Shown in pieces: positions 42,169 to 49,802 of a stretch of DNA of 64,000 nt (positions are counted from its first letter, which is position 1; each line of letters opens with the position of its first letter). The translations under genes were made by a program, and so were the position numbers. Origin of the DNA: CAZSHG01 sp964459995 (lineage in GTDB: Bacteria; UBP14; UBA6098); NCBI GenBank assembly GCA_964459995.1, contig CAYWOR010000003.1:124001-188000 (forward strand), given 5' to 3'. The notes beneath the pieces are model-generated. The model ran no database searches and was not told the origin of the DNA. It saw nothing but the letters and a program-made list of their open reading frames with translations.

Positions 42169-43476
42169 GTGGAGATTGAACTGGTCAACCCAGTAGATCT
42201 TGCCGGACCCGCAGTGATTAAAGTCGTGGGAATCGGCGGAGGAGGCGGCAATGCCGTCGAAAGAATGATTAAGGCCGGCCTGATGGGCGTCGAATTCGTG
42301 TCTATCAACACGGATCAGCAAGCTCTTACTAAGAGCAGTGCGTCGCAGAAAATCGCGGTCGGAACAAGACAAACCAAAGGACTCGGCGCCGGAGGAAATC
42401 CGGAGGTCGGGCGGAAAGCGGCAGAGGAGGACCGTGACCAGATTGTGGACGTGCTCGACGGCGCTGACATGGTTTTCCTAACGGCAGGAATGGGCGGCGG
42501 AACTGGAACCGGTGCGGCGGGTGTTGTTGCCGAGATCGCAAGGGATATCGGCGCGCTGACAGTCGCCGTAGTTACTAAACCCTTCGATTTCGAGGGACGC
42601 CGTCGTTGCGAGAATGCCGACAAGGGAATCGAAGCGTTGAAGGATTATGTCGATACGCTTATCATCATCCCGAATCAGCGGCTTCTTTCTGTTGTCGAGC
42701 GTAACACGCCAATGGTCGAGGCATTCAGCATCGCCGACGAAGTGCTTCATCATGCGACGCGCGGAATCAGCGATCTGATAACCGTAACCGGAATCGTAAA
42801 CCTCGATTTTGCTGATGTTCGCTCGGTGCTATCTGGCATGGGCGGTGACGCGTTAATGGGCACCGGTATTGCCTCCGGTGAAAATCGCGCACTCGAAGCC
42901 GCTCGCGGTGCTATCTCCAGCAACCTTCTCGAAGATATGTCCATTGAAGGTGCAAAGGGAGTGCTTATTAACATCACCGGTAGCGAAGATATGTCGCTAT
43001 TCGAGGTTAACGAGGCCGCAACTCTTATTTCCGAGGCCGCCGGCCCCGAAGCGAATGTTATCTTCGGGTCTGTTGTGAATCCCGAGCTGACCGATGAGCT
43101 TCGTGTTACAGTTATCGCCGCAGGTTTTAATCGGAGCAAGCGCAAGGCGAAGATATTCGACACATCCAAATTTAGCAAACCGACAGGCGATATCTTCTCA
43201 GCCGGTATCGAGTCAAGGTCCAAGGAAGAGGCCAAACCGCATGTCGCGCCGACTTTCATCCCGAAATTCGAAGATGCGGATATTGACGCCGAACCGGAGC
43301 CAGAACCGGAATATGTGATGACTGAAACAAAGCACGAACAGGCACAGGCTCAACAGCCTCGCCCAATGGCGCCAATAAACCGTGATATGCCGCAAAGGCC
43401 AAAAATAGAGTCTTTCGCGCCGGATGATTATGAGATTCCGGCCTTTATGCGGAAGCGTAGAAATACTGACGATTAG
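42169..43476 (+). CDS. ftsZ: FtsZ, tubulin-like cell division GTPase
   Basis: 435 residues, GTG start after a perfect AGGAGGTG. It polymerises into the Z-ring. Motifs: KVVGIGGGGGNAVERM, the tubulin signature GGGTGTGAA (about 107-115), NADKGIEALKDYVDTLIIIPNQRL in parts, and the T7 loop NLDFADVRSVL. Residues after about 330 form a variable linker with Glu/Pro-rich DAEPEPEPEYV, and the conserved terminal peptide DDYEIPAFMRKR that binds FtsA is present. Last gene of the cluster. Confidence 0.98.
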   Translation: MEIELVNPVDLAGPAVIKVVGIGGGGGNAVERMIKAGLMGVEFVSINTDQQALTKSSASQKIAVGTRQTKGLGAGGNPEVGRKAAEEDRDQIVDVLDGADMVFLTAGMGGGTGTGAAGVVAEIARDIGALTVAVVTKPFDFEGRRRCENADKGIEALKDYVDTLIIIPNQRLLSVVERNTPMVEAFSIADEVLHHATRGISDLITVTGIVNLDFADVRSVLSGMGGDALMGTGIASGENRALEAARGAISSNLLEDMSIEGAKGVLINITGSEDMSLFEVNEAATLISEAAGPEANVIFGSVVNPELTDELRVTVIAAGFNRSKRKAKIFDTSKFSKPTGDIFSAGIESRSKEEAKPHVAPTFIPKFEDADIDAEPEPEPEYVMTETKHEQAQAQQPRPMAPINRDMPQRPKIESFAPDDYEIPAFMRKRRNTDD

Positions 43477-43498
43477 CGAGTGGGGACGCTTTAACAAG

Positions 43499-43587
43499 TT
43501 CGGGGCTACCGGCCCCGGAATTATACCCCTCCTTACATAAACCCACCTACGCGACCCCTGTGGCTCCTCTCCCCCAAGGGGAGCCAC
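43499..43587 (+). terminator. Two hairpins after ftsZ
   Basis: First stem CGGGGC/GCCCCG near 43501-43517; second stem GTGGCTCC (43560-43567) with GGAGCCAC (43580-43587). Neither is followed by a T run, so they may stabilise the mRNA end or act as a weak terminator. The 203 bp to the next gene hold nothing else that I can name. Confidence 0.5.
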
Positions 43588-43679
43588 ATCCTTAATCTCG
43601 CGCAGAGTCAGAACATGCCGAGATATGGGTTGGCTTCCTCTGCTTTAAAAAAAGCAGTTTATGAATAATCCAAAGTTAA

Positions 43680-44276
43680 TTATTTGCCTTTGCGAATCTT
43701 GGGGCGGAAGACGTCCATAAGACTTCGCTTATTGCGGAAAGGCGGAATTGCGTCGCTGGCCTCGCGTGCATCGCTTATCGACCATATCGCGTGGGGGTGG
43801 AAATCTTTGATAAGACAGATAACCTCTTCGAGGTCGCTTCGTTTGAGAAGGGTATAAATGATGTTTACTTTGCCGGCGGTGCTCTCCGCGACAACGCTCG
43901 TTGCCATATAACCACGTTCGCGCATGGTTGCAATAAGCTCGGAAGCGTCGCGTTTGGTTATTGTTCGCATAATCAGAACACCCATCGCTAACTTTTCCTC
44001 AATCCATATGCCAACATAGTTACCTGTGGCGAAACCGCCGCCGTATGCCACGTAATAAAGGGGGTTCGTGAGGTTTTTGAAAATTTGTCCAATCGCGAGA
44101 AGCCAGATCATCACCTCGAAAAAGCCGAGTAGCGAGGAGACAAGTTTTCGCCCTCGAGACACGCTGATAATACGTATCGTGCCGATTGAAACGTCGATAA
44201 CCCTTGCCGCGAAAATCAGCAAAGGCAGGATGACCCATTTGAAAGCCGGTGTTGCGAAAAATTCAGCTTCGAACAT
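43680..44276 (-). CDS. UPF0316/DUF2179 membrane protein
   Basis: 198 residues. Three membrane helices fill the first 95 residues, with the family-type blocks ARVIDVSIGTIRIISVSRGRK, LLGFFEVMIWLLAIGQIFKNLTNP and YGGGFATGNYVGIWIEEKLAMG written in parts. The rest is a soluble DUF2179-like domain (TKRDASELIATMRERGY, STAGKVNIIYTLLKRSDLEEVICLI). The family's role is not established. It faces away from ftsZ. The last 30 residues are basic. Confidence 0.88.
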   Translation of the reverse strand: MFEAEFFATPAFKWVILPLLIFAARVIDVSIGTIRIISVSRGRKLVSSLLGFFEVMIWLLAIGQIFKNLTNPLYYVAYGGGFATGNYVGIWIEEKLAMGVLIMRTITKRDASELIATMRERGYMATSVVAESTAGKVNIIYTLLKRSDLEEVICLIKDFHPHAIWSISDAREASDAIPPFRNKRSLMDVFRPKIRKGK

Positions 44277-44657
44277 AATCTCACCTCGTCGAAATCGATC
44301 CGGCTTATAGTATTGATTTAAGTTTCAATTTCAAGTGAATTTTAGAATTGTGGCGAAGGGTTATTTCCTTGTTCTTGGCAAATGCTATGCAAAATCCAAA
44401 TTGGCCTTGCAGTGAGGTGGTATAATGGTTAGTTTAGAGAAAGTGAACTTTGGTTCCGCTGGGTTTTAGTTTGATAATACTGAGAGAAAGTTGATAAGGA
44501 CGTTTGACGGATTGAACGATATGGATTACGATAAGTCCCATATGGATATATCGGACGAATTGAAATTTCACCATCCGGGTATTTACCAATATCTGTCAAC
44601 TATCCGGCAGGCTGATTGGAATTTGGGCAGTTTTTTGTTGTCTTATAACTTGCCGAC
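44277..44657. other. Gene-free stretch
   Basis: 381 bp, AT-richer than the neighbours. TATAAT occurs at about 44421 but without a matching -35 at proper spacing; TATAAC near 44644 lies just before the next gene. I see no conserved RNA, repeat or gene remnant. Confidence 0.5.
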
Positions 44658-47060
44658 ATGAAACGCATAATCGCAATATTGCTTTTGCTCGCCGCGACAC
44701 TACCGGCGCAGTATTATTTCGGCAAAAACAAAATCCAGTATGCCGACTACGACTGGAAACGCCTTCGCACAGAGCATTTCGATATCTACTTCTTCGCCGA
44801 GGAGGAGCAACTCGCCCGAATCACGGCCTACGAGGTCGAGCGATACTGGGAAGACCACGTCGGCAATTTCCGTTTCGTGCCNNNNNNNNNNNNNNNNNNN
44901 NNNNNNNNNNNNNNNNNNNNNNNNNNNNNNNNNNNNNNNNNNNNNNNNNNNNNNNNNNNNNNNNNNNNNNNNNNNNNNNNNGGGCGCGTAGCTCTGGTCA
45001 TCGAGGATATTCACGATTTCCGCTATTTCGACGAGCTTTTCGAGGCTCATTTCGGAATCTCCCTCGACGAGGCGGGGCGAAAATGGGAGAATCATCTCAA
45101 AGAAAAATACTGGCCTATGATTACCGAGGGCGATCTCCCCGCCGAGGCCGGTAAGATGCTGACCACAGCCAAAGACGGCATCAACCTCTCCCCCGTCGCA
45201 TATCAATTCGAGGGCGATTCCACGCGGTCGATCATCTTCCAATCGACACGGATGGGTTACGCCGCGATTTATCGCATGAACAAGGGCAAAACCTCGCTGA
45301 TTCTCAAAGCCGGCATGACTGAAGAAATGGAAGAAATGCATCTATTCCGCAACAGCTTTTCCGTGTCCAATACAGGCGTGATGGCTATCAGCGTGAAGGT
45401 GCAGGGCGGGGATATGCTGACCCTCGTCGATGCCCGCACCGGCGAAATCCTGCGGCAGAGGCGATGCCCCGATGTCCCCGGAATCGGAAGCCCGCAAATC
45501 GACGGCGAATCGCGTCGAGTAGTTTTCAGCGGAATCGGGCTCAATGGCTTTTCCGACTTGCATATTTACGACATCGAGGCAGACAGTTTCGCCCGCCTCA
45601 CCGACGACATTTACGGCGATTTCGATCCAACCTTCGACGGCGATTATATCATATTCACCAGCGACCGCGTGGAGGGCAACGGCGCACGTATCGGCCTATG
45701 CCGAATTTCCCTCGACTCCGGTGAAATCGAACATCTATCGGGCGCGAAAGGCTCCTTCGCCCAACCCTACGTCCGCGATGACCGCCGAATTCTCGTCTCC
45801 CTCGAACTCGACAACTTCCTGAACATCTGGGAATATCTCCCCGAAGAAAACCAGATTGTCAAACGCTCGAACATCCTCACCGCCCTGAACGAACCCTCCG
45901 CTTTCGGCGAGGACAGCATAGTCGCAACTGTTTACACGAAATCGAGCTACCAGATTTTGATTCTCGATGGCGATACCGTTTACGATAGCATCGCGGTCGA
46001 GTGGCGGCAATGGGAGCAGAGCTGGAAACCGCGCCAGTTGTCCAGCGATATCGCCGCAGGGAAAATCGGGTATGACACAAAACTCTCCTTCGATGTCGCC
46101 CAGGGTGCCATCTCGACAAACACCTCCATGGAGTCCGGAGGCGGTATCGAGGGGCTTTTCTCGGACATGATAGGCGACAAACAGATATATTTTATGGTTT
46201 ACAACCAGTTCGACGACTGGAAAAATATCCTGCGCAATCTCAATGTCGCGGCGGTGTATTACAACATGGAAGACCGCCCGATATGGGGCGCGGGGGGTTA
46301 TCATTTCTACGCCGAGGGATTCAACCCCTACGATTTCGGCTTCTCCGAGGAAACCGCCGGATTCATGGGCACCGTGGGTTACCCCTTCAACCGCTTCACA
46401 CGGGCGGAGGCGACCGGCTATCTCTTCTATTCGGAAAAATCCTATTTCGCCGACATCGAGCCGGTGCGATACGGCGGGTTCAGCTCCCTCAAACTTTCGC
46501 TGATACGCGATAACGCTATATGGGGACATACCGGCCCCATCGAGGGATTTCGCGGGAACGCCACAATTGGCGGCACGGTGCGGCTGAACACCGGCGAGGT
46601 CTCCAGCTACCTCGCCAGCGCGGATTTGCGGTATTACCTCCGCCTGACCAAACGAAGCGCCCTCGCTTTCCGAATGGTTGGACGCACCTCGGACGGACCC
46701 GAGCCGGAACGCTTCTGGATGGGCGGAACATGGGATTTCCGCGGCTACCCCTTCTATTATTTCTACGGCAGGAACCTCGTGTTTTCGAGCACCGAACTCC
46801 GCTACCCCCTCCTCGACCAGTTCAGGCTGAAATTCCCCTTCCTCGACGCCGACATGCGCGGAATACGCGGGGCTGTCTTCTTCGATGTCGGCCAAACATG
46901 GGAGACGGAACGCAAGCCGCTGGTAGGCTCGGTGGGCAAAGGCCTGCGGATGAACCTCGGCAACGTTACCTGCCTCCGTTTCGACATGTCATGGCGCACA
47001 GATTTCCACTCCGGCTTCGACCGCCCCTACTACGACATCTTCTTCGGCTGGGATTTTTGA
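44658..47060 (+). CDS. Secreted TolB-propeller protein with Omp85-like barrel (contains assembly gap)
   Basis: A signal peptide (MKRIIAILLLLAATLPAQ) is followed by a peptidase-MA-like start (RLRTEHFDIYFFAEEEQLARITAYEVERYWE in parts), cut by 100 N at 44882-44981. After the gap a remnant GISLDEAGRKWENHLKEKY is followed by a TolB/PD40-like beta propeller (about 150-450; repeats of the kind GDSTRSIIFQSTRMGYAAIY, GESRRVVFSGIG, FDGDYIIFTSDR) and, from about 490, an outer-membrane barrel with the surface-antigen block RFWMGGTWDFRGYPFYYFYGRNLV, split here, and terminal FFGWDF. The terminal aromatic residue fits barrel insertion by BamA. The gap hides the place where a metallopeptidase HExxH would be, so its true length is unknown. 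Role in the envelope is unknown. Confidence 0.8.
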   Translation: MKRIIAILLLLAATLPAQYYFGKNKIQYADYDWKRLRTEHFDIYFFAEEEQLARITAYEVERYWEDHVGNFRFVXXXXXXXXXXXXXXXXXXXXXXXXXXXXXXXXXXGRVALVIEDIHDFRYFDELFEAHFGISLDEAGRKWENHLKEKYWPMITEGDLPAEAGKMLTTAKDGINLSPVAYQFEGDSTRSIIFQSTRMGYAAIYRMNKGKTSLILKAGMTEEMEEMHLFRNSFSVSNTGVMAISVKVQGGDMLTLVDARTGEILRQRRCPDVPGIGSPQIDGESRRVVFSGIGLNGFSDLHIYDIEADSFARLTDDIYGDFDPTFDGDYIIFTSDRVEGNGARIGLCRISLDSGEIEHLSGAKGSFAQPYVRDDRRILVSLELDNFLNIWEYLPEENQIVKRSNILTALNEPSAFGEDSIVATVYTKSSYQILILDGDTVYDSIAVEWRQWEQSWKPRQLSSDIAAGKIGYDTKLSFDVAQGAISTNTSMESGGGIEGLFSDMIGDKQIYFMVYNQFDDWKNILRNLNVAAVYYNMEDRPIWGAGGYHFYAEGFNPYDFGFSEETAGFMGTVGYPFNRFTRAEATGYLFYSEKSYFADIEPVRYGGFSSLKLSLIRDNAIWGHTGPIEGFRGNATIGGTVRLNTGEVSSYLASADLRYYLRLTKRSALAFRMVGRTSDGPEPERFWMGGTWDFRGYPFYYFYGRNLVFSSTELRYPLLDQFRLKFPFLDADMRGIRGAVFFDVGQTWETERKPLVGSVGKGLRMNLGNVTCLRFDMSWRTDFHSGFDRPYYDIFFGWDF
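44882..44981. other. Assembly gap (100 N)
   Basis: Exactly 100 N, a placeholder of unknown true size, inside the propeller/barrel gene. The sequences on its two sides do not overlap, in contrast to the second gap. Confidence 0.95.
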
Positions 47061-47290
47061 CGGCAGTGCCGTTTCCAACGTGCTCGACGGCTACACCGAC
47101 TCGCTTCAGCAATTGTAACTTTTCTACAACTTCGGCGCATTAGCTTTTTGTCGTTTTCAACCCTTCGGGATTCGCTTCGCATAACTTAAATTGCCATGCG
47201 CTTCTGCGGATTCGCTTTAGAAAAACGAAGATTGCTCGCATATTTGGGAATACTACCATATGGATGAGTTGCTGGTTTCGTTTGAGTCAA

Positions 47291-48228
47291 CTCCTAAGGG
47301 GAATATTGGCCCTCCGAAGTCGAATATTTGTCCTCCGAAGTCGAATAGTTGTGCTCCCAAATGGAATATTTGGTCTGCGAACTCGATTATTCGCCCTCCC
47401 AAGGCGAGGAATTGGCCTATATGGCCGGCAATTGGTCTGGAAAGCCGAAGATTCGCCCTTCCAACTCGAAGAATTGGCCTACAGACTCGAAGATTTGGCC
47501 CGTAAACTCGATGATTTGGCCTAGATCGCTTGCAATTAAGCTCTGAAGTTGAAGAATTGGACTCCGAAGTCGAAATTTTGCGCTCCAAAATGAAATATTT
47601 GGCCTGCGAACTCGATTATTCGCCCTCCCAAGGCGAGGAATTGGCCTATACAACCGGCAATTGGTCTGGAAAGCCGAAGATTCGCCCTTCCAACTCGAAG
47701 AATTGGCCTACAGACTCGAAGATTTGGCCCGTAAACTCGATGATTTGGCCTAGATCGCTTGCAATTAAGCTCTGAAGTTGAAGAATTGGACTCCGAAGTC
47801 GAAATTTTGCGCTCCAAAATGAAATATTTGGCCTGCGAACTCGATTATTCGCCCTCCCAAAGCGAGGAATTGGCCTATACAACCGTCAATTGGTCTGGAA
47901 AGCCGAAGATTCGCCCTTCCAACTCGAAGATTTGCTCTCCGAAGGCGAAGATTTATGCTCCTAAGTGCGAGAATCGAGCTATATAACGTAGAATTATGCT
48001 CCGATGGATGGGAATTGCCCTGGAATGGGTGGGATATTTGCTCCCGACTCTGAGATTTGCTCTCCGAAGGGGAGATTTGTGCTACTGACGACGAGGATTG
48101 TGCTCCTAAGTGCGGGAATTGCCCTGCGAAACTTTGGAATGGTGCTGTAAACTCGGAGATTCGCACTATTTGGATTGGATTCTTCCTTCTAAGTTGAAGA
48201 ATTTTGCTGGGATGAGGAAGGCTTGAGT
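47291..48228. repeat. 21-bp-period tandem array 2 with 229-bp higher-order repeat
   Basis: About 45 units of 21 bp (a few of 20). Common core: CTCCGAAG, one base, CGAAGATTTG. Eleven units (nine of 21 and two of 20 bp) form a 229-bp block present about three times: TTGCAATTAAGCTC at 47530 returns at 47759, and the first block (from about 47301) is a diverged copy. After about 47930 the units drift. Heptad-like peptides appear in different frames (SSEVEELDSEVEILR; LEELAYRLEDLARKLDDLA), each broken by stops or frame changes. I regard it as non-coding repeat or the fossil of a coiled-coil gene. The flanks 47061-47290 and 48229-48376 hold no gene; the latter has a CCTACCCC piece near 48302. Confidence 0.85.
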
Positions 48229-48376
48229 GGAATACTTAAATAAGCTGATATTTACCGGTTTAGAAGTTATTTACGAGATGTAGAGTGTCTTCTTAAGAGC
48301 ACCTACCCCTGCAGGCTTCGGGCGGGCACGCTTCGGTAGTGAGCGGCGGAGGGTTGGTGCGATGGGAAAATAGGGC

Positions 48377-48404
48377 TTGACTTCGAGAAATCGACATGTA
48401 TATT
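48377..48404 (+). promoter_or_regulatory. Promoter of mazEF
   Basis: TTGACT (48377-48382), 16-bp spacer, TATATT (48399-48404), 33 bp before mazE. Both boxes match five of six consensus bases. An operator for MazE autorepression would be expected here but I see no clear palindrome. Confidence 0.62.
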
Positions 48405-48436
48405 CATTGTAGAGACATTTTAACGGAGCGACGATT

Positions 48437-48679
48437 ATGAAAGTCAAGATTAAAAAATGGGGAAATAGCCTTGCGATACGCATACCGATGGCATTTGCGA
48501 TGGAAACCAACCTCCACGACGATTCGGTGGTAGAGTTTTTCTCGCGCGATAACGAATTGGTTATTGTGCCTGTGAATGGAAACGGATTCTCGCTCGAGGA
48601 ATTGCTCGAAGGGGTGAACGACGGCAATTTGCACGGCGAGTTTACCACCGGCGCGCCGGTTGGGGCGGAGATATGGTGA
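48437..48679 (+). CDS. mazE: MazE-type antitoxin (AbrB fold)
   Basis: 80 residues. The N-terminal swapped-hairpin DNA-binding domain is typical: MKVKIKKWGNSLAIRIP, then MAFAMETNLHDDSVVEFFSRDNELVIVPV in parts. The flexible C-terminal third (SLEELLEGVNDGNLHGEF) should wrap round and inhibit the toxin. Such antitoxins repress their own promoter with the toxin as co-repressor. The toxin gene overlaps its end by seven bases, the usual arrangement. It lies right after the second 21-bp array. Confidence 0.93.
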   Translation: MKVKIKKWGNSLAIRIPMAFAMETNLHDDSVVEFFSRDNELVIVPVNGNGFSLEELLEGVNDGNLHGEFTTGAPVGAEIW

Positions 48680-49011
48680 GGAAATGGACGCCGCGCAGGG
48701 GGGATGTTGTTTGGCTGACCTTCTCGCCAACTGCCGGGCACGGGCAGGCGGGGCGAAGGCCGGCAGTGGTTATTTCGCCGGAGGCTTATAACGCGAAGGT
48801 TGGGCTGGCGCTGTTTTGCCCGGTTACCTCGCAGGTGAAGGAATACCCGTTCGAGGTTGCACTGCCCGAGGGTTGCGAGGTGCGAGGGGTGATACTTGCC
48901 GACCAGATTAAGAGCCTCGATTACGCCTCACGGGAAGCAGAATTTGTTTACCATTTGCCCGACAACGTGCTCGCGGAACTCCTTGGCAAGATAAGAACGC
49001 TGATAGATTAG
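48673..49011 (+). CDS. mazF: MazF/PemK-type toxin, mRNA endoribonuclease
   Basis: 112 residues, ATG start inside mazE. MazF/PemK features: WTPRRGDVVWLTFSPTAGHGQAGRRPAVVIS in parts, with the catalytic Arg region, then ALFCPVTSQVKEYPFEVALP (Thr in PVTS) and GVILADQIKSLDYASREAEFV. The family cuts mRNA at short specific sequences to halt growth; the cut site cannot be read from the sequence. Complete, so the pair could be functional. Placed in a repeat-rich accessory stretch, as is common for such modules. Confidence 0.94.
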   Translation: MVRKWTPRRGDVVWLTFSPTAGHGQAGRRPAVVISPEAYNAKVGLALFCPVTSQVKEYPFEVALPEGCEVRGVILADQIKSLDYASREAEFVYHLPDNVLAELLGKIRTLID

Positions 49012-49142
49012 GGAAGCGCCCCTATTGACCGAAGTGAAATCCCACGGATGCTCTATCACGCGGGCGACCACCCGTGGGGGTTCTTAGGTCACAAGGGATC
49101 GCCCCTACTGCCCTTTTTGTCATTCCCGACTCGATCGGGAAT
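49011..49142. repeat. Remnant GTAGGGG-type element and a separate short inverted repeat
   Basis: Directly after mazF: short GC-rich arms (GCGGGCGACCACCCGTGGGGG, written here as GGGCGACC and CCGTGGGGG) and a right end GGGATCGCCCCTAC (to 49108) like those of the 7267-8993 elements. Then ATTCCC and GGGAAT nine bases apart (49122-49142), a perfect 8-bp inverted repeat ATTCCCGA/TCGGGAAT, in the style of dRS3-like intergenic repeats. Confidence 0.6.
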
Positions 49143-49170
49143 CCAGCGGGCGGCCACCCCAGACGCCCTA

Positions 49171-49788
49171 CTATAACCCCATTCTACATTCTTCATTGAA
49201 CATTGAACATTCGAAGACTTGCTCTCCGCGGGGGAGATTTGGGCTACGAGGGGCGGAAGTGTGGCATTGGAGTGAGTTTTGGGCGGTGAGGTTGGGAAGG
49301 CTCTGCGTGAAGTGCGCAACTGCGCCGTTGGAGTGCGAAAGGCCGCCGTTGAACCCGTAATGCCCTCCGTGAACATTGGAAAGCGCGCCGTCGAAGAATG
49401 TGGTGCCGGCCAGCTTTACTATGCTATCCGGAAAGAGATTGCTACTATTATAGATACTTGTATCTGGAACATCGAAGGTATCCGTCGTATCCTGGCAGGG
49501 ATATATCAGGTATTTCCCATAATGCGTCGTGTCGATAAAATCGATGGTAATACTATCGACCTGTTCGTCCCTGCGAATAATGAGATTGGTTATCTTAACG
49601 GGCAACTCAGGCGTCCCGATTTCGTATGTTTTTCCTCCGACACCGAGGTAACTAAACCTGTAGAATATGCTATCCTGATACGTCGATAATGAGTTTTCGT
49701 AATCGCTGAACGATTCTGTCCATGTCATATCGGCATACACAGTAACGATAATGGCAAAGAACAGACAAATAAAGACCATGTTTTTCAT
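49171..49788 (-). pseudogene. Truncated secreted protein (C25-propeptide-like) ending in a 21-bp array
   Basis: Frame from the ATG at 49788 (AGGGG upstream): signal peptide MKNMVFICLFFAIIVTVYA, then about 105 residues (YRFSYLGVGGKTYEIGTPELPVK, IRRDEQVDSITIDFIDTTHYGKYLIYP in parts) that resemble the start of a gingipain-type (C25) propeptide. From about residue 125 the frame enters the 21-bp array at 49219-49407 and reads it as heptads (FFDGALS, VHGGHYG, FNGGLSH...), ending at 49171. No peptidase domain follows. I infer a secreted peptidase gene that lost its 3' part to the array. It lies just downstream of the FG-GAP gene and may be co-transcribed. Confidence 0.68.
49219..49407. repeat. 21-bp-period tandem array 3 (9 units)
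   Basis: Nine consecutive blocks of exactly 21 bp. The first unit (49219-49239) differs at only two positions from a unit of array 2 near 48057, so the two arrays are of one family. Later units follow a GCCGTTGNA...GCG pattern. It lies inside the frame of the truncated gene on the minus strand. Confidence 0.78.
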
Positions 49789-49802
49789 GTTATCTTTCCC
49801 CT

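Noticed and set aside
45735..46895. 386-codon frame antisense to the propeller/barrel gene
   Set aside because: Shadow caused by strong G/C third-position bias of the real gene; no start context or motif.
47253..47986. Several short frames with repeated peptides over array 2
   Set aside because: They are copies of the same repeat in shifting frames, interrupted by stops at each 229-bp block.
47291..48228. CRISPR array
   Set aside because: Units are contiguous, with no alternation of constant repeat and unique spacer, and no cas gene is near.
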